Shown: in pieces, positions 1 through 8,198 of the stretch
How the letters are laid out: each line of letters opens with the position of its first letter
Position numbering within the stretch: the stretch's first letter is position 1
NCBI GenBank assembly: GCA_963628435.1
Contig: CAVGEY010000004.1
Location: 1 to 64,000 of the forward strand
From: CAKSQF01 sp963628435
GTDB taxonomy: Bacteria; Bacillota; Clostridia; Oscillospirales; CAG-272
Reading direction: 5' to 3'
DNA: 64,000 bases
The notes under the pieces: model-generated
The model's database searches: none
Seen by the model: the letters and a program-made list of their open reading frames with translations, nothing else
Told to the model about the DNA's origin: nothing
Position numbers and translations under genes: made by a program

Positions 1-31
1 AGCAGGCATGATGCCTGCTCTGCTTTTTTGG
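1..31 (+). terminator. Rho-independent terminator of an upstream gene
   Basis: A perfect 9-base inverted repeat (AGCAGGCAT / ATGCCTGCT) with a very short centre is followed by a T-rich stretch on the plus strand. It probably ends a plus-strand gene lying before the window. An A-run on the other side means it could also stop minus-strand transcription from the GH2 gene. Confidence 0.6.
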
Positions 32-116
32 GGAAGAATTATCATACTCGCCGGATTGCTTTTCGCTCACACATTTGTTTTGTGTGTGTATTTACAGTTT
101 GCAGCAGAGATTTCGT

Positions 117-2486
117 TTATTTCGTCGGTATTTCCACGGTAAGTACGCCTGTGGAAAGTCCCGCGCTTTCGGCGAAAAGTGTAAACGAAACCGAGTCGAC
201 TTTTTCTCCGCTCTTTTGCCGCGGCGCACAGGGCAAAACGGCGACCGTGATTTTCCCCGCGCGCATTTTGCGATCCGGAGCTTCGGGAGGTATTCGATCG
301 GAGATGTCGGAGCCTGTTCCTATGAGACGTGCGCCGCGTGAAACCGAGAATGAAACCATCGGGGAGGCATCCGGCACTTCATTCCCCGCCGCATCGACCG
401 CGCAGCAGGTGAAAAGTGCGAGATCCCGACCGTTTGCAGTCAGGTCATCTGCATTTTCAAGACGCAGGCTCAGGGAGGCGGGCATTCCCGTTGTTTCTTT
501 TTCATCGCTTGCTACCGATTGTCCGTCGGAATTGAATGCGACGACCGAGAGCTTTCCGGGACAATACGGCACAATCCATTCCGCGGGGGTAAAAGGCGAT
601 GCGGCAACCCTGCCGAGTGATTTGCCGTCGAGAAACAGTTCGCAGGATGCGGCATTGGTGTAGGCACGCACGGTGACGGGGCGTCCTTCTTCACCGCGGA
701 AGTTCCAGTGCGGAAGCAGATGTACCGTAGGTTCATCGGAGAAAAAGGTTTTGTTTTGATAAAAAGCGTCCTTTTTTTGCAGAAAGAGGTCAATAGCTCC
801 CGACTGCGAGCATATACGCGGATAAGCCGCCTCTCCGCGATATTCGATGCCCGTCCATTGGAAAGAGCCCGCAAGCCACGGGCGTTCGGCAAAAGTGCGG
901 TAATTGAAAGCGCGGGAACGAAACCATGCGTTTGTATCTTTATCGTATGCCGCCAGATAGCCGCGTTCGGGGCTGTCGTCACGGTACCACCCGCGTGTGG
1001 TGCCGGTGGCACAACATTCGGAGGATAGCAGAGGCTTGTCGGGATACCGCTCATGAACGACATCAAGCAGCGGGAGATTGTAATTGATGCCGATTACATC
1101 CGATTCATCGTACACGGTACAGGCTTCGGGCTTTTTATCATTGGCAACGATTATCGGTCTGGTGGGATCAAGACGACGCAGCAGTCCCGCCATACGGGCG
1201 GCAATTCGTCTGCCTTCATCGGTGATGAAATAGGGTTCCTCGTTTCCGATTGACCAAAGAATTACCGACGGGCGGCTGCGATCACGCTTTACCAGCGTCG
1301 CAAGCTCTTCTGCCGCTTCGGAGGAAGAGGAAAAGTGACGCGTTTCCGCCATTACAAGGATTCCTTCACGTTCCAGAGCTTCCATAAAGGCATCATCCTG
1401 CATATAGTGACTGCACCGATAGGCGTTTACCCCCATCTCGTGCAGCAGTTTTGCCTTATAGCGGTGAATGTTGTCCGGAACGGCTCTGCCTGTCAGACCG
1501 AAATCCCCGTGTCCGCATACGCCGTAGAGCGTTACGCGTCTGCCGTTCAGAAAAAATCCGTTATTTGTAAATTCGGCTGTGCGATAGCCGTAAGTTTTGC
1601 GGTAGGTTTCGGTCACGCCGTTTGCCGTTATTATAAGCGCGGCAGTGTAACGATAAGGATCGGTAATATCCCAAAGATGAGGTGATTTTACCGACATACA
1701 CATGGTTACGGGCTTCGTTTCATAAGCGCTTACCGAAAGGATGACATGAGCCGACGCGGCATCTTCCCCGTCGTCACCCGTAAGAGTGACCGAAACATCC
1801 GCTTCCGAAACGGTACCGCCGTAGTTCGCGAGCTCAAACGCCACCTCGGTATCCCAGCTGTCGCCGCTTTTTTCGGTCTGAACACCGAGTGTGTTCCACA
1901 CGGGTGTTACCCGGTCGGTAACCGACAGGGTGACGCGCCTTGTAATTCCGCCGCCTTCGTACCACCAGCCCTCCGGCTCGGTGTTGTCGACACGGACGGC
2001 GAGGACATTTTCTTCGTCCGGGCGAACAACATCCGAAATATCAACTGAAAATGGCGTATAGGCGGAATGGTGGCGAGCCAAAAGCACGCCGTTCAGATAT
2101 ACCTCGCAATCCTTGGTGATCCCGTCAAAAATCAATTCGGTGTGTTTTCCGCGAATATTATTGAGAGTGAAATGCTTACGGTACCATGCCGCGTGCGGAG
2201 CGGCAAATCCCCTCGCCGGGTTGCCGTCTTTCGGCAGTTGTGCTCCTATCATATAGTCATGAGGGAGAGTCACGCGTTCCCATCGTTCGTGTGTCAGTTC
2301 GCGATTCAGGGCCCGCGTATCGGTGACGCCGTAATCGTCGGGAGCATCGCAATAATGAAAGGATGCGGGACCCCTCATTCTGCATTCGGTTTTTGTCTGC
2401 ATATATACAGGTCCCTTCATTTCGGGGGGAGCGGTAATAATGTCGCCATCGTGAAAAAGCCAGTCATCACAAAAATCGTAAATCAT
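117..2486 (-). CDS. Glycoside hydrolase family 2 (beta-galactosidase-like)
   Basis: This 789-residue retaining glycosidase has the GH2 order: an N-terminal jelly-roll sugar-binding domain (about 1-190), an Ig-like sandwich (190-300), a TIM barrel (300-590) and extra C-terminal beta domains (590-789). The acid/base is Glu416 in the SIGNEE motif and the nucleophile is probably Glu490 in LLSSE. There is no signal peptide, so it should act in the cytoplasm on imported oligosaccharides. The start is an ATG preceded by GGAGG. It is divergent from an MFS transporter that may bring in its substrate. Exact specificity (beta-galactoside, beta-glucuronide or other) cannot be read from the sequence. Confidence 0.93.
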   Translation of the reverse strand: MIYDFCDDWLFHDGDIITAPPEMKGPVYMQTKTECRMRGPASFHYCDAPDDYGVTDTRALNRELTHERWERVTLPHDYMIGAQLPKDGNPARGFAAPHAAWYRKHFTLNNIRGKHTELIFDGITKDCEVYLNGVLLARHHSAYTPFSVDISDVVRPDEENVLAVRVDNTEPEGWWYEGGGITRRVTLSVTDRVTPVWNTLGVQTEKSGDSWDTEVAFELANYGGTVSEADVSVTLTGDDGEDAASAHVILSVSAYETKPVTMCMSVKSPHLWDITDPYRYTAALIITANGVTETYRKTYGYRTAEFTNNGFFLNGRRVTLYGVCGHGDFGLTGRAVPDNIHRYKAKLLHEMGVNAYRCSHYMQDDAFMEALEREGILVMAETRHFSSSSEAAEELATLVKRDRSRPSVILWSIGNEEPYFITDEGRRIAARMAGLLRRLDPTRPIIVANDKKPEACTVYDESDVIGINYNLPLLDVVHERYPDKPLLSSECCATGTTRGWYRDDSPERGYLAAYDKDTNAWFRSRAFNYRTFAERPWLAGSFQWTGIEYRGEAAYPRICSQSGAIDLFLQKKDAFYQNKTFFSDEPTVHLLPHWNFRGEEGRPVTVRAYTNAASCELFLDGKSLGRVAASPFTPAEWIVPYCPGKLSVVAFNSDGQSVASDEKETTGMPASLSLRLENADDLTANGRDLALFTCCAVDAAGNEVPDASPMVSFSVSRGARLIGTGSDISDRIPPEAPDRKMRAGKITVAVLPCAPRQKSGEKVDSVSFTLFAESAGLSTGVLTVEIPTK

Positions 2487-2575
2487 TGTATTCTATCCTC
2501 CAATATAGGTAGGAAACCTATTGAAAATCGGCTTCCGGAACCGTTCGGAATCTAAAACAAACGCATCGCACTTAA

Positions 2576-2604
2576 AGTATATCATATAATCGAATGTTCC
2601 GCAA
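2576..2604 (-). promoter_or_regulatory. Sigma-A promoter for the GH2 gene
   Basis: On the minus strand TTGCGG is separated by 17 bases from TATACT, with the extended -10 dinucleotide TG. It lies about 90 bases upstream of the GH2 start. Confidence 0.6.
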
Positions 2605-2710
2605 TATCGAATTTTCGCAATTAAATTCAACATAATATCTTTCTCCGCGCAGTAAAAAATCGGCTCCCGGTTTAAGAAAAAATCTGTTTCCGCCTTTTTT
2701 TCGTTTTCTA

Positions 2711-2739
2711 TTGTCTCATTGTCGAATTTGTGATATACT
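2711..2739 (+). promoter_or_regulatory. Sigma-A promoter for the MFS transporter gene
   Basis: TTGTCT, a 17-base spacer and TATACT with an extended -10 TG. It lies 120 bases before the transporter start. The 373-base gap between the two divergent genes holds this promoter and the GH2 promoter; no clear operator palindrome was seen between them. Confidence 0.65.
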
Positions 2740-2859
2740 TGTGCGCGGCAGGCAGCACGCGGCGCCGCTCTTCCCTTTTCATTATCGCACAAATCGGATG
2801 CCGATCTGCCGTACAAATTTCAAAAAAGCCGGACTTGCGGCTCAAACAAAGGTATTCTT

Positions 2860-4023
2860 ATGTATTCGTTACTTCTCGCGCTTATTTATCTTGCCTTTAT
2901 AAGTCTCGGACTGCCCGATTCGCTTCTCGGTTCGGGATGGCCGTCCATGCATCTTGAACTCGGTGTTCCGGTATCCTGCATGGGCATTGTTTCTATGGTA
3001 ATATCGGGAGGGACAATCGTTTCAAGTCTTTTATCGGACAGGCTTACAAGAAAGCTCGGCACGCCTGTCGTGACGGTTGTGAGCGTTTTTCTGACTGTTG
3101 CCGCCCTCTTCGGATTTTCGGTTTCAAACCGTTTTCCGATGCTGATTCTGTTTGCCGTTCCGTACGGGCTCGGCGCAGGTGCGATTGACGCCGCGCTCAA
3201 CAATTATATCGCCCTTTATTACAAGGCAAAGCACATGAGCTGGCTGCACTGCTTTTGGGGTGTCGGGACAATCATCAGCCCGTTCATTATGAGCTATGCG
3301 CTGACAAATCTCACATGGAAAAGCGGATACAGAATTGTCGGTTTTCTGCAGCTCGCAATCGCGCTGCTTCTTCTCATCACTCTTCCGGTATGGAAGATCA
3401 ACAAGTCAAAAACCGAAGAAAAAGGTAAAAGCATCGGTCTTGTCGGCGCTCTGAAAATAAAAGGCGTACCCACTCTTCTGATCGGATTTTTCGCATACTG
3501 CGCCATCGAGGCCACTACCATGCAGTGGGCAAGCACATATTTTGTCGAGGTAAAAGGAATCGGCGCCGAACGCGCCGCCGGGCTTGCCTCCCTCTTTTAT
3601 ATCGGAATCACGGTCGGTCGGTTTGTCAGCGGATTTATCACCGACAAAATCGGCGACCGAGGCATGATAAGAATCGGCACATCAATACTCATACTCGGCA
3701 TTGCCGCTCTCTTTATCCCCACAAAGTCATTTGCGGTTGCGTTCGTATCATTTCTCGTCATCGGATTCGGATGCGGCCCTATTTATCCATGCATTATTCA
3801 TTCGACTCCGTACAATTTCGGCGCCGAAAATTCGGGAGCGATAATCGGTATTCAAATGGCAAGCGCCTATGTCGGCTCGACTTTTATACCGCCGATATTC
3901 GGTCTTCTCGGCAATTCGGTTTCATTTTCGATTATGCCGCTGTATCTGCTCTCTTTCGTTGTTCTGATGATTATCATGGTTGAAATGACATTCCGCATTA
4001 CGAAAAGCGGAAATTTATCCTAA
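2860..4023 (+). CDS. Major facilitator superfamily transporter
   Basis: A 387-residue polytopic inner-membrane protein with about 12 hydrophobic segments. The N-terminal LGLPDSLLGSGWP stretch is common in clostridial MFS permeases found next to glycosidases. A hydrophilic loop near residues 180-195 separates the two six-helix halves. The start ATG has a weak AAAGG ribosome site 7 bases upstream. Divergence from the GH2 gene suggests uptake of the sugar or oligosaccharide that enzyme cleaves, but substrate and direction of transport are inferred. A hairpin terminator follows the stop. Confidence 0.85.
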   Translation: MYSLLLALIYLAFISLGLPDSLLGSGWPSMHLELGVPVSCMGIVSMVISGGTIVSSLLSDRLTRKLGTPVVTVVSVFLTVAALFGFSVSNRFPMLILFAVPYGLGAGAIDAALNNYIALYYKAKHMSWLHCFWGVGTIISPFIMSYALTNLTWKSGYRIVGFLQLAIALLLLITLPVWKINKSKTEEKGKSIGLVGALKIKGVPTLLIGFFAYCAIEATTMQWASTYFVEVKGIGAERAAGLASLFYIGITVGRFVSGFITDKIGDRGMIRIGTSILILGIAALFIPTKSFAVAFVSFLVIGFGCGPIYPCIIHSTPYNFGAENSGAIIGIQMASAYVGSTFIPPIFGLLGNSVSFSIMPLYLLSFVVLMIIMVEMTFRITKSGNLS

Positions 4024-4046
4024 ACTTTTCAAAATCGGCTCGTTCA

Positions 4047-4081
4047 AAAGCGGGAGGCTCTGCCTTCCGCTTGATTTTTTT
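4047..4081 (+). terminator. Terminator after the MFS gene
   Basis: An imperfect inverted repeat AAGCGG.AGGC / GCCT.CCGCTT is followed by a run of Ts. Confidence 0.7.
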
Positions 4082-4111
4082 GAAAATTTCAAAAAAAATC
4101 GCAAAAAACTA

Positions 4112-4139
4112 TTGACAAAAAGAAAAATGTAATTATAAT
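4112..4139 (+). promoter_or_regulatory. Promoter of perR-rubrerythrin
   Basis: Consensus TTGACA, 16-base spacer, TATAAT. The -10 is overlapped by a Per-box-like sequence, which fits autorepression. Confidence 0.8.
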
Positions 4140-4163
4140 AATGATAGTGATTATCGTTATTGA
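4133..4163 (+). promoter_or_regulatory. Per/Fur-box-like operator
   Basis: TTATAATAATGATAG matches 12 of the 14 defined positions of the Bacillus Per box (TTATAATnATTATAA). It is followed by an overlapping Fur-like GATTATCGTTATT. It covers the -10 and the likely start of transcription. Confidence 0.65.
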
Positions 4164-4201
4164 TTAAGAAATTGACTTACGACCGAAAGAGAGGTATAGT
4201 T

Positions 4202-4597
4202 ATGACAAACGCAGCTCCGCCGCTGAAACATTCAAAGCAGCGTGATGCGCTGCTCTCCCTGCTGAGAAGCGTAAAGTGTCATCCGTCCGCCGAATGGCTG
4301 TATGAAAATCTGAAAGCCGATCATCCCAAAATGAGTCTTGCGACCGTTTACCGCAATCTCGGTCAGCTTATTGAGCTCGGCGAAATTATTTCGATAGATG
4401 TCGGTGACAAGACGCTGCATTACGATGCGCAGACATTCGATCACAATCACTTTTTCTGCAGAGTCTGCGGAAGTCTGAGCGACATCGGAGAAAACGAAAC
4501 AGACGGTATCGACGGTCTGCTCGAAGAAAAATACGGCGTAAAGATCGAGTCGCATTCATTTGTTTTCTACGGTATATGCCGCGACTGTCTGAAATAA
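4202..4597 (+). CDS. perR: PerR-like peroxide-sensing Fur-family repressor
   Basis: A 131-residue Fur-family regulator: a winged helix at residues 1-70 and a metal-binding dimerisation domain after that. The structural zinc Cys4 set is C86/C89/C126/C129. The five regulatory metal ligands of PerR align to H27, D75, H81, H83 and D94; the Asp at the last site favours PerR over Fur. It should repress oxidative-stress genes until peroxide oxidises its metal-ligand histidines. The ATG at 4202, preceded by AGAGAGG, is preferred to an upstream in-frame TTG. It sits 62 bases ahead of a rubrerythrin gene, a typical PerR target, under a shared Per-box promoter. Confidence 0.9.
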   Translation: MTNAAPPLKHSKQRDALLSLLRSVKCHPSAEWLYENLKADHPKMSLATVYRNLGQLIELGEIISIDVGDKTLHYDAQTFDHNHFFCRVCGSLSDIGENETDGIDGLLEEKYGVKIESHSFVFYGICRDCLK

Positions 4598-4659
4598 CAC
4601 CGACAGTCGAAAAATATATAAACAATCAAACAACAGTTAAAGAAAAGGAGAAATTAGAG

Positions 4660-5214
4660 ATGAAAAAATTTGTATGTCCTGTATGCGGTTATGTTCACGA
4701 AGGAGAAAATCCCCCCGAAAAATGTCCTCAGTGCGGTGTCCCCGGTTCGAAATTCACCGAAGTCGTCGGCGGCGGTCTTGAATACGCCTGCGAGCATGTA
4801 ATCGGCATCGGCGCAAAAGACAAGGTCGAAAAGGATGTTTACGATAATCTGAAAGCCAATTTCGAAGGAGAATGTACCGAGGTCGGCATGTATATCGCGA
4901 TGAGCCGTCAGGCAATACGCGAGGGATATCCCGAAATCGGGGCGTTCTATCTTCAGGCCGCCTATGAGGAAGCCGAGCATGCGGCTAAATTTGCCGAACT
5001 TCTCGGCGAGGTTGTAACCACATCGACCGAAAAGAATCTGAAACTGCGCAGCGAGGCCGAATGCGGTGCCACACTCGGCAAATTCGAGCTTGCAAAACGC
5101 GCGAAAGAGCTCGGTTATGACGCCATTCACGACACCGTTCACGAAATGGCGAAAGACGAAGCCCGTCACGGACGCGGATTCGAGGGACTTCTCAAAAGAT
5201 ATTTCGGAAAATAA
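4660..5214 (+). CDS. Reverse-type rubrerythrin
   Basis: A 184-residue non-haem di-iron peroxidase that reduces hydrogen peroxide in anaerobes. The rubredoxin-like Cys4 site comes first (C6, C9, C22, C25), followed by a ferritin-like four-helix domain with E and ExxH motifs, the reverse of classical rubrerythrin order. Its electrons usually come from NADH via a rubredoxin reductase; no such gene is nearby. The start ATG follows AAGGAG. It is probably cotranscribed with perR and ends at a 15-bp-stem terminator. Confidence 0.93.
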   Translation: MKKFVCPVCGYVHEGENPPEKCPQCGVPGSKFTEVVGGGLEYACEHVIGIGAKDKVEKDVYDNLKANFEGECTEVGMYIAMSRQAIREGYPEIGAFYLQAAYEEAEHAAKFAELLGEVVTTSTEKNLKLRSEAECGATLGKFELAKRAKELGYDAIHDTVHEMAKDEARHGRGFEGLLKRYFGK

Positions 5215-5224
5215 TTCACTCATA

Positions 5225-5262
5225 AAATCTGCCGTGTTCGACAGGAACACGGCAGATTTTTT
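5225..5262 (+). terminator. Terminator after rubrerythrin
   Basis: A 15-bp perfect stem (AAATCTGCCGTGTTC and its complement) with a 5-base loop, followed by Ts. Confidence 0.92.
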
Positions 5263-5287
5263 CGGTTATAAAACCGATTACGGGTTA

Positions 5288-5316
5288 TTGACATTATGAA
5301 GTCGGTATGATAAAAT
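5288..5316 (+). promoter_or_regulatory. Promoter of the DUF3737-MalY operon
   Basis: TTGACA, 17-base spacer, TAAAAT with an extended -10 TG, 38 bases before the start codon. Confidence 0.75.
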
Positions 5317-5353
5317 AAAACAGTTTTATATATATAAATGCAAGGAAATTGGT

Positions 5354-6217
5354 ATGAAAGAAGTTAATTCGGAAATTCTCACCGGAGAGCGTTCGCTCTT
5401 CGGATCTTGTAATCTGCATATTGTGAACACTATTTTCGAGGACGGCGAGTCGCCTCTCAAAGAGTGTCACGATCTCGAGCTTGACGGATGTATGTTCAAA
5501 TGGAAATATCCGCTTTGGTATTCGCACGGTGTAAAAGTAAAAAACACGACATGGTTCGAGATGGCGCGTGCCGGCGTCTGGTACACCACAGACATGACCG
5601 TGCTCGACTGTGCGATAGAAGCTCCCAAAAATTTCCGCCGCTGCAAAAATCTTTCGCTCCGAAATGTATCATTCTCAAACGCGGCCGAAACTCTCTGGAG
5701 CTGTGAGGATGTGGTGCTGTCAAACGCAGTCGCAAAAGGCGATTATTTCGCGATGAACAGCAAAAAAATGAAAATAGACAATCTTACTCTCTACGGCAAT
5801 TATTCGTTCGACGGTGCCGAAAATGTCGAAATAAGCGACTCCCGTCTGCTCTCGAAAGACGCATTCTGGAACAGCGACAACATAACCGTCAGAAACAGTT
5901 TTATATCGGGCGAATACCTCGGCTGGAACGCGAAAAATCTTACGCTCATAGACTGCACGATTGAAAGTCTTCAGGGAATGTGCTACATAGACAATCTCGT
6001 GATGAAAAACTGCCGTCTGCTCAACACGACACTTGCGTTTGAATATTCGACCGTCACCGCCGATATAGACGGCAGAATCGAAAGCGTTATCAATCCGTCG
6101 GGAGGCAGAATTACAGCCGATGAAATCGGAACGCTTATCATCGAAAAAGACCGAATCGATCCTTCGAAAACCGTAATTATATGCAAAAAATGCGAAGAGG
6201 AGAAATCCAAAGCATGA
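5354..6217 (+). CDS. DUF3737 right-handed beta-helix protein
   Basis: A 287-residue cytoplasmic protein of the DUF3737 family, built of short repeats with alternating hydrophobic residues and regular Asn/Cys turns, as in a right-handed beta-helix. The function of the family is not established. In Bacillota it often sits next to a PatB/MalY-type aminotransferase, as here: the stop overlaps the next start (ATGA), implying translational coupling. It has no signal peptide or catalytic motif that I recognise. Confidence 0.85.
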   Translation: MKEVNSEILTGERSLFGSCNLHIVNTIFEDGESPLKECHDLELDGCMFKWKYPLWYSHGVKVKNTTWFEMARAGVWYTTDMTVLDCAIEAPKNFRRCKNLSLRNVSFSNAAETLWSCEDVVLSNAVAKGDYFAMNSKKMKIDNLTLYGNYSFDGAENVEISDSRLLSKDAFWNSDNITVRNSFISGEYLGWNAKNLTLIDCTIESLQGMCYIDNLVMKNCRLLNTTLAFEYSTVTADIDGRIESVINPSGGRITADEIGTLIIEKDRIDPSKTVIICKKCEEEKSKA

Positions 6218-7383
6218 AATACGATTTTGACAGTCTTATCGACAGAAAAAATACAAACTCGGTAAAATGGAATGTCGGAGAGGGTGAGCTTCCCATGTGG
6301 ATTGCCGACATGGATTTCAAAACCGCTCCCGCTGTAGAAGAGGCAATCGTTAAAAGAGCCGCTCACGGAATATACGGATATGCCGATCTGCCCGATGAAT
6401 GGTATGATGCCTATATAAGCTGGTGGAAAAGCCGCCACGGTCTTACCATCGAAAAAAATCAGCTGATATTCTGCACCGGCGTTGTGCCGGCGATTTCATC
6501 GGCAGTACGCAAGCTGACGACTCCCGCGGAAAAGGTTGTCGTGATTTCTCCCGTATATAATATTTTCTTCAATTCGATAGTGAACAACGGCAGAGTTCCG
6601 CTCGAATCGCGGCTCGTATTCGACGGAGAAAATTATAACATCGATTTCGAAGATCTCGAATCAAAGCTGTCCGATCCGCAGACATCCATGCTCATATTCT
6701 GCAATCCGCACAATCCGGTCGGAAGAATATGGAAAAAAGACGAAATTTGCAAGGTCGGCCTGCTCTGCAAGCAATACAATGTAACGGTAATCTCCGACGA
6801 AATTCACTGCGACCTGACAGATCCCGGTTGCGAATATGTTCCGTTTGCCTCGGCATCCGAAGTATGCCGCGACATCAGCATCACCTGCATAGCGCCGACA
6901 AAAACGTTCAATATCGCGGGTTTGCAGACAGCGGCGGTATTTGCTTCGAACGAATTGCTGCATCACAGGATTTGGCGCGCGCTCAACACCGATGAGGTCG
7001 CGGAGCCGAATGTATTTGCGGTTGACGCCGCCGTTGCCGCATTCACGAAATCCGCCGATTGGCTTGACGAGCTGAGAGTTTATATTGCCGAAAACAAAAA
7101 AGCCGTCCGCGATTTCATCGGGCGCGAAATTCCCGAAATAAAGGTTATGCCATCACAGGCGACCTATCTTCTCTGGCTCGACTGCCGAAAACTCGGAAGC
7201 TCCGAATATGTCGCCGACAGTATACGCAAAAAAACAGGTCTCTTTCTTTCGGCGGGCGGACATTACCGCGGAGACGGCGACTTTTTCCTGCGCATGAACA
7301 TCGCATGTCCTCGCTCTGCCGTCAACGACGGTCTTGACCGTCTTAAACGCGCGGTCGATGAGATGACAAAGAACAATCGATAA
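6214..7383 (+). CDS. MalY/PatB-type PLP C-S lyase (cystathionine beta-lyase family)
   Basis: A 389-residue fold-type I PLP enzyme. The PLP lysine lies in the APTKTFNIAG motif, and N-terminal MWIADMDF is the MalY/PatB signature. Members cleave C-S bonds in cystathionine or cysteine conjugates, giving homocysteine or thiols, pyruvate and ammonia. The ATG at 6214 overlaps the DUF3737 stop by four bases and has GAGGAG upstream. A strong bidirectional terminator follows. The exact substrate is undetermined. Confidence 0.92.
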   Translation: MKYDFDSLIDRKNTNSVKWNVGEGELPMWIADMDFKTAPAVEEAIVKRAAHGIYGYADLPDEWYDAYISWWKSRHGLTIEKNQLIFCTGVVPAISSAVRKLTTPAEKVVVISPVYNIFFNSIVNNGRVPLESRLVFDGENYNIDFEDLESKLSDPQTSMLIFCNPHNPVGRIWKKDEICKVGLLCKQYNVTVISDEIHCDLTDPGCEYVPFASASEVCRDISITCIAPTKTFNIAGLQTAAVFASNELLHHRIWRALNTDEVAEPNVFAVDAAVAAFTKSADWLDELRVYIAENKKAVRDFIGREIPEIKVMPSQATYLLWLDCRKLGSSEYVADSIRKKTGLFLSAGGHYRGDGDFFLRMNIACPRSAVNDGLDRLKRAVDEMTKNNR

Positions 7384-7386
7384 TAC

Positions 7387-7424
7387 AAAAAATCGGAGGG
7401 GCTGCTGCCCCTCCGATTTTTTTC
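7387..7424. terminator. Bidirectional terminator between malY-like and hsp20
   Basis: A 16-bp inverted repeat around ATCGGAGGGGC with A/T tracts on both sides, placed between convergent genes. Confidence 0.92.
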
Positions 7425-7437
7425 GGTTTCGCCGTTA

Positions 7438-7896
7438 TTATTCGATTTCGACACGTTTTGCCTGAGGAATAACCTCTTTCTTCTTAGGAAGCGTCAGGCT
7501 CAGGACACCGCTGTCATACTTTGCCTTGATTTCGGCACAGTCGATTGCCGAAACATCGAAGCTTCTCACATATCTGCCGTAGGATCTTTCCATACGAACA
7601 TATTTGTTCTTCTTCTCCTCGGTCTTGTTTTCGACATTGCGCTCTGCGGTAATGGTCATTGTATCGCCGTTTATTTCAAGATGAATATCTTTCTTGTCAA
7701 ATCCGGGAAGATCTGCCTCAAGGAGGTAATGATCTCCCTCATCCGAAATATCGGTCTTGAATGCTTCAAGGTCACGGCTTCCGAAGAATCCGCCGAACGG
7801 ATCGGCAAAAAGCGATCTTTCAAAATCGTCCATCTCTCTGAACGGGTTGTACTCTTTTACAGAATTGTTTCTACGATAAGGTCTAAGTTCAAACAT
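7438..7896 (-). CDS. Hsp20/alpha-crystallin small heat-shock protein
   Basis: A 152-residue ATP-independent holdase. The alpha-crystallin domain spans about residues 43-145, with the GVLSLTLPK motif near the C-terminus; the short tail ends in VEIE rather than a clear I-x-I anchor. The start has an AAGGAGG ribosome site. A perfect CIRCE element 226 bases upstream, past an untranslated leader, suggests control by HrcA, which is not encoded in this window. Confidence 0.95.
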   Translation of the reverse strand: MFELRPYRRNNSVKEYNPFREMDDFERSLFADPFGGFFGSRDLEAFKTDISDEGDHYLLEADLPGFDKKDIHLEINGDTMTITAERNVENKTEEKKNKYVRMERSYGRYVRSFDVSAIDCAEIKAKYDSGVLSLTLPKKKEVIPQAKRVEIE

Positions 7897-8121
7897 AATA
7901 AATTCCTCCTTCTGTCATCCGGTCATATCTGACTTTTCATGACATTCTTTCTTTGTTTTTGATTTTACAGTCAGTCGGATACGCTTCTTATATTCATTTC
8001 TTACTTTTAACATTCGGAGCGTCTCTCTGCTGATTTGTTTTGTCTTTTTCCTTTCGACGCCTTTATTATAACCCTTATTTTTGCATTTTGTGTTACGATT
8101 TGATTAACTGTTTGTAAATGA

Positions 8122-8148
8122 TTAGCACTCTTTTTATTTGAGTGCTAA
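8122..8148 (-). promoter_or_regulatory. CIRCE element (HrcA operator)
   Basis: TTAGCACTC, nine bases, GAGTGCTAA: an exact match to CIRCE. It lies upstream of hsp20 and just past the smsB terminator. The rest of the 302-base gap is an AT-rich leader; a TATAAT-like sequence occurs nearer the gene but without a good -35. Confidence 0.93.
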
Positions 8149-8152
8149 ATTT

Positions 8153-8193
8153 TATAAAAAAGAACAGCTCCGGTTTTTTCGGAGCTGTTTTTG
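8153..8193 (-). terminator. Terminator of smsC-smsB
   Basis: A 10-bp stem AACAGCTCCG / CGGAGCTGTT with a T tract on the minus strand, just after the smsB stop. Confidence 0.8.
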
Positions 8194-8198
8194 ATTTA

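Noticed and set aside
28..663. A 211-residue plus-strand frame opposite the GH2 gene
   Set aside because: It overlaps the C-terminal part of a clear GH2 enzyme and has no ribosome site.
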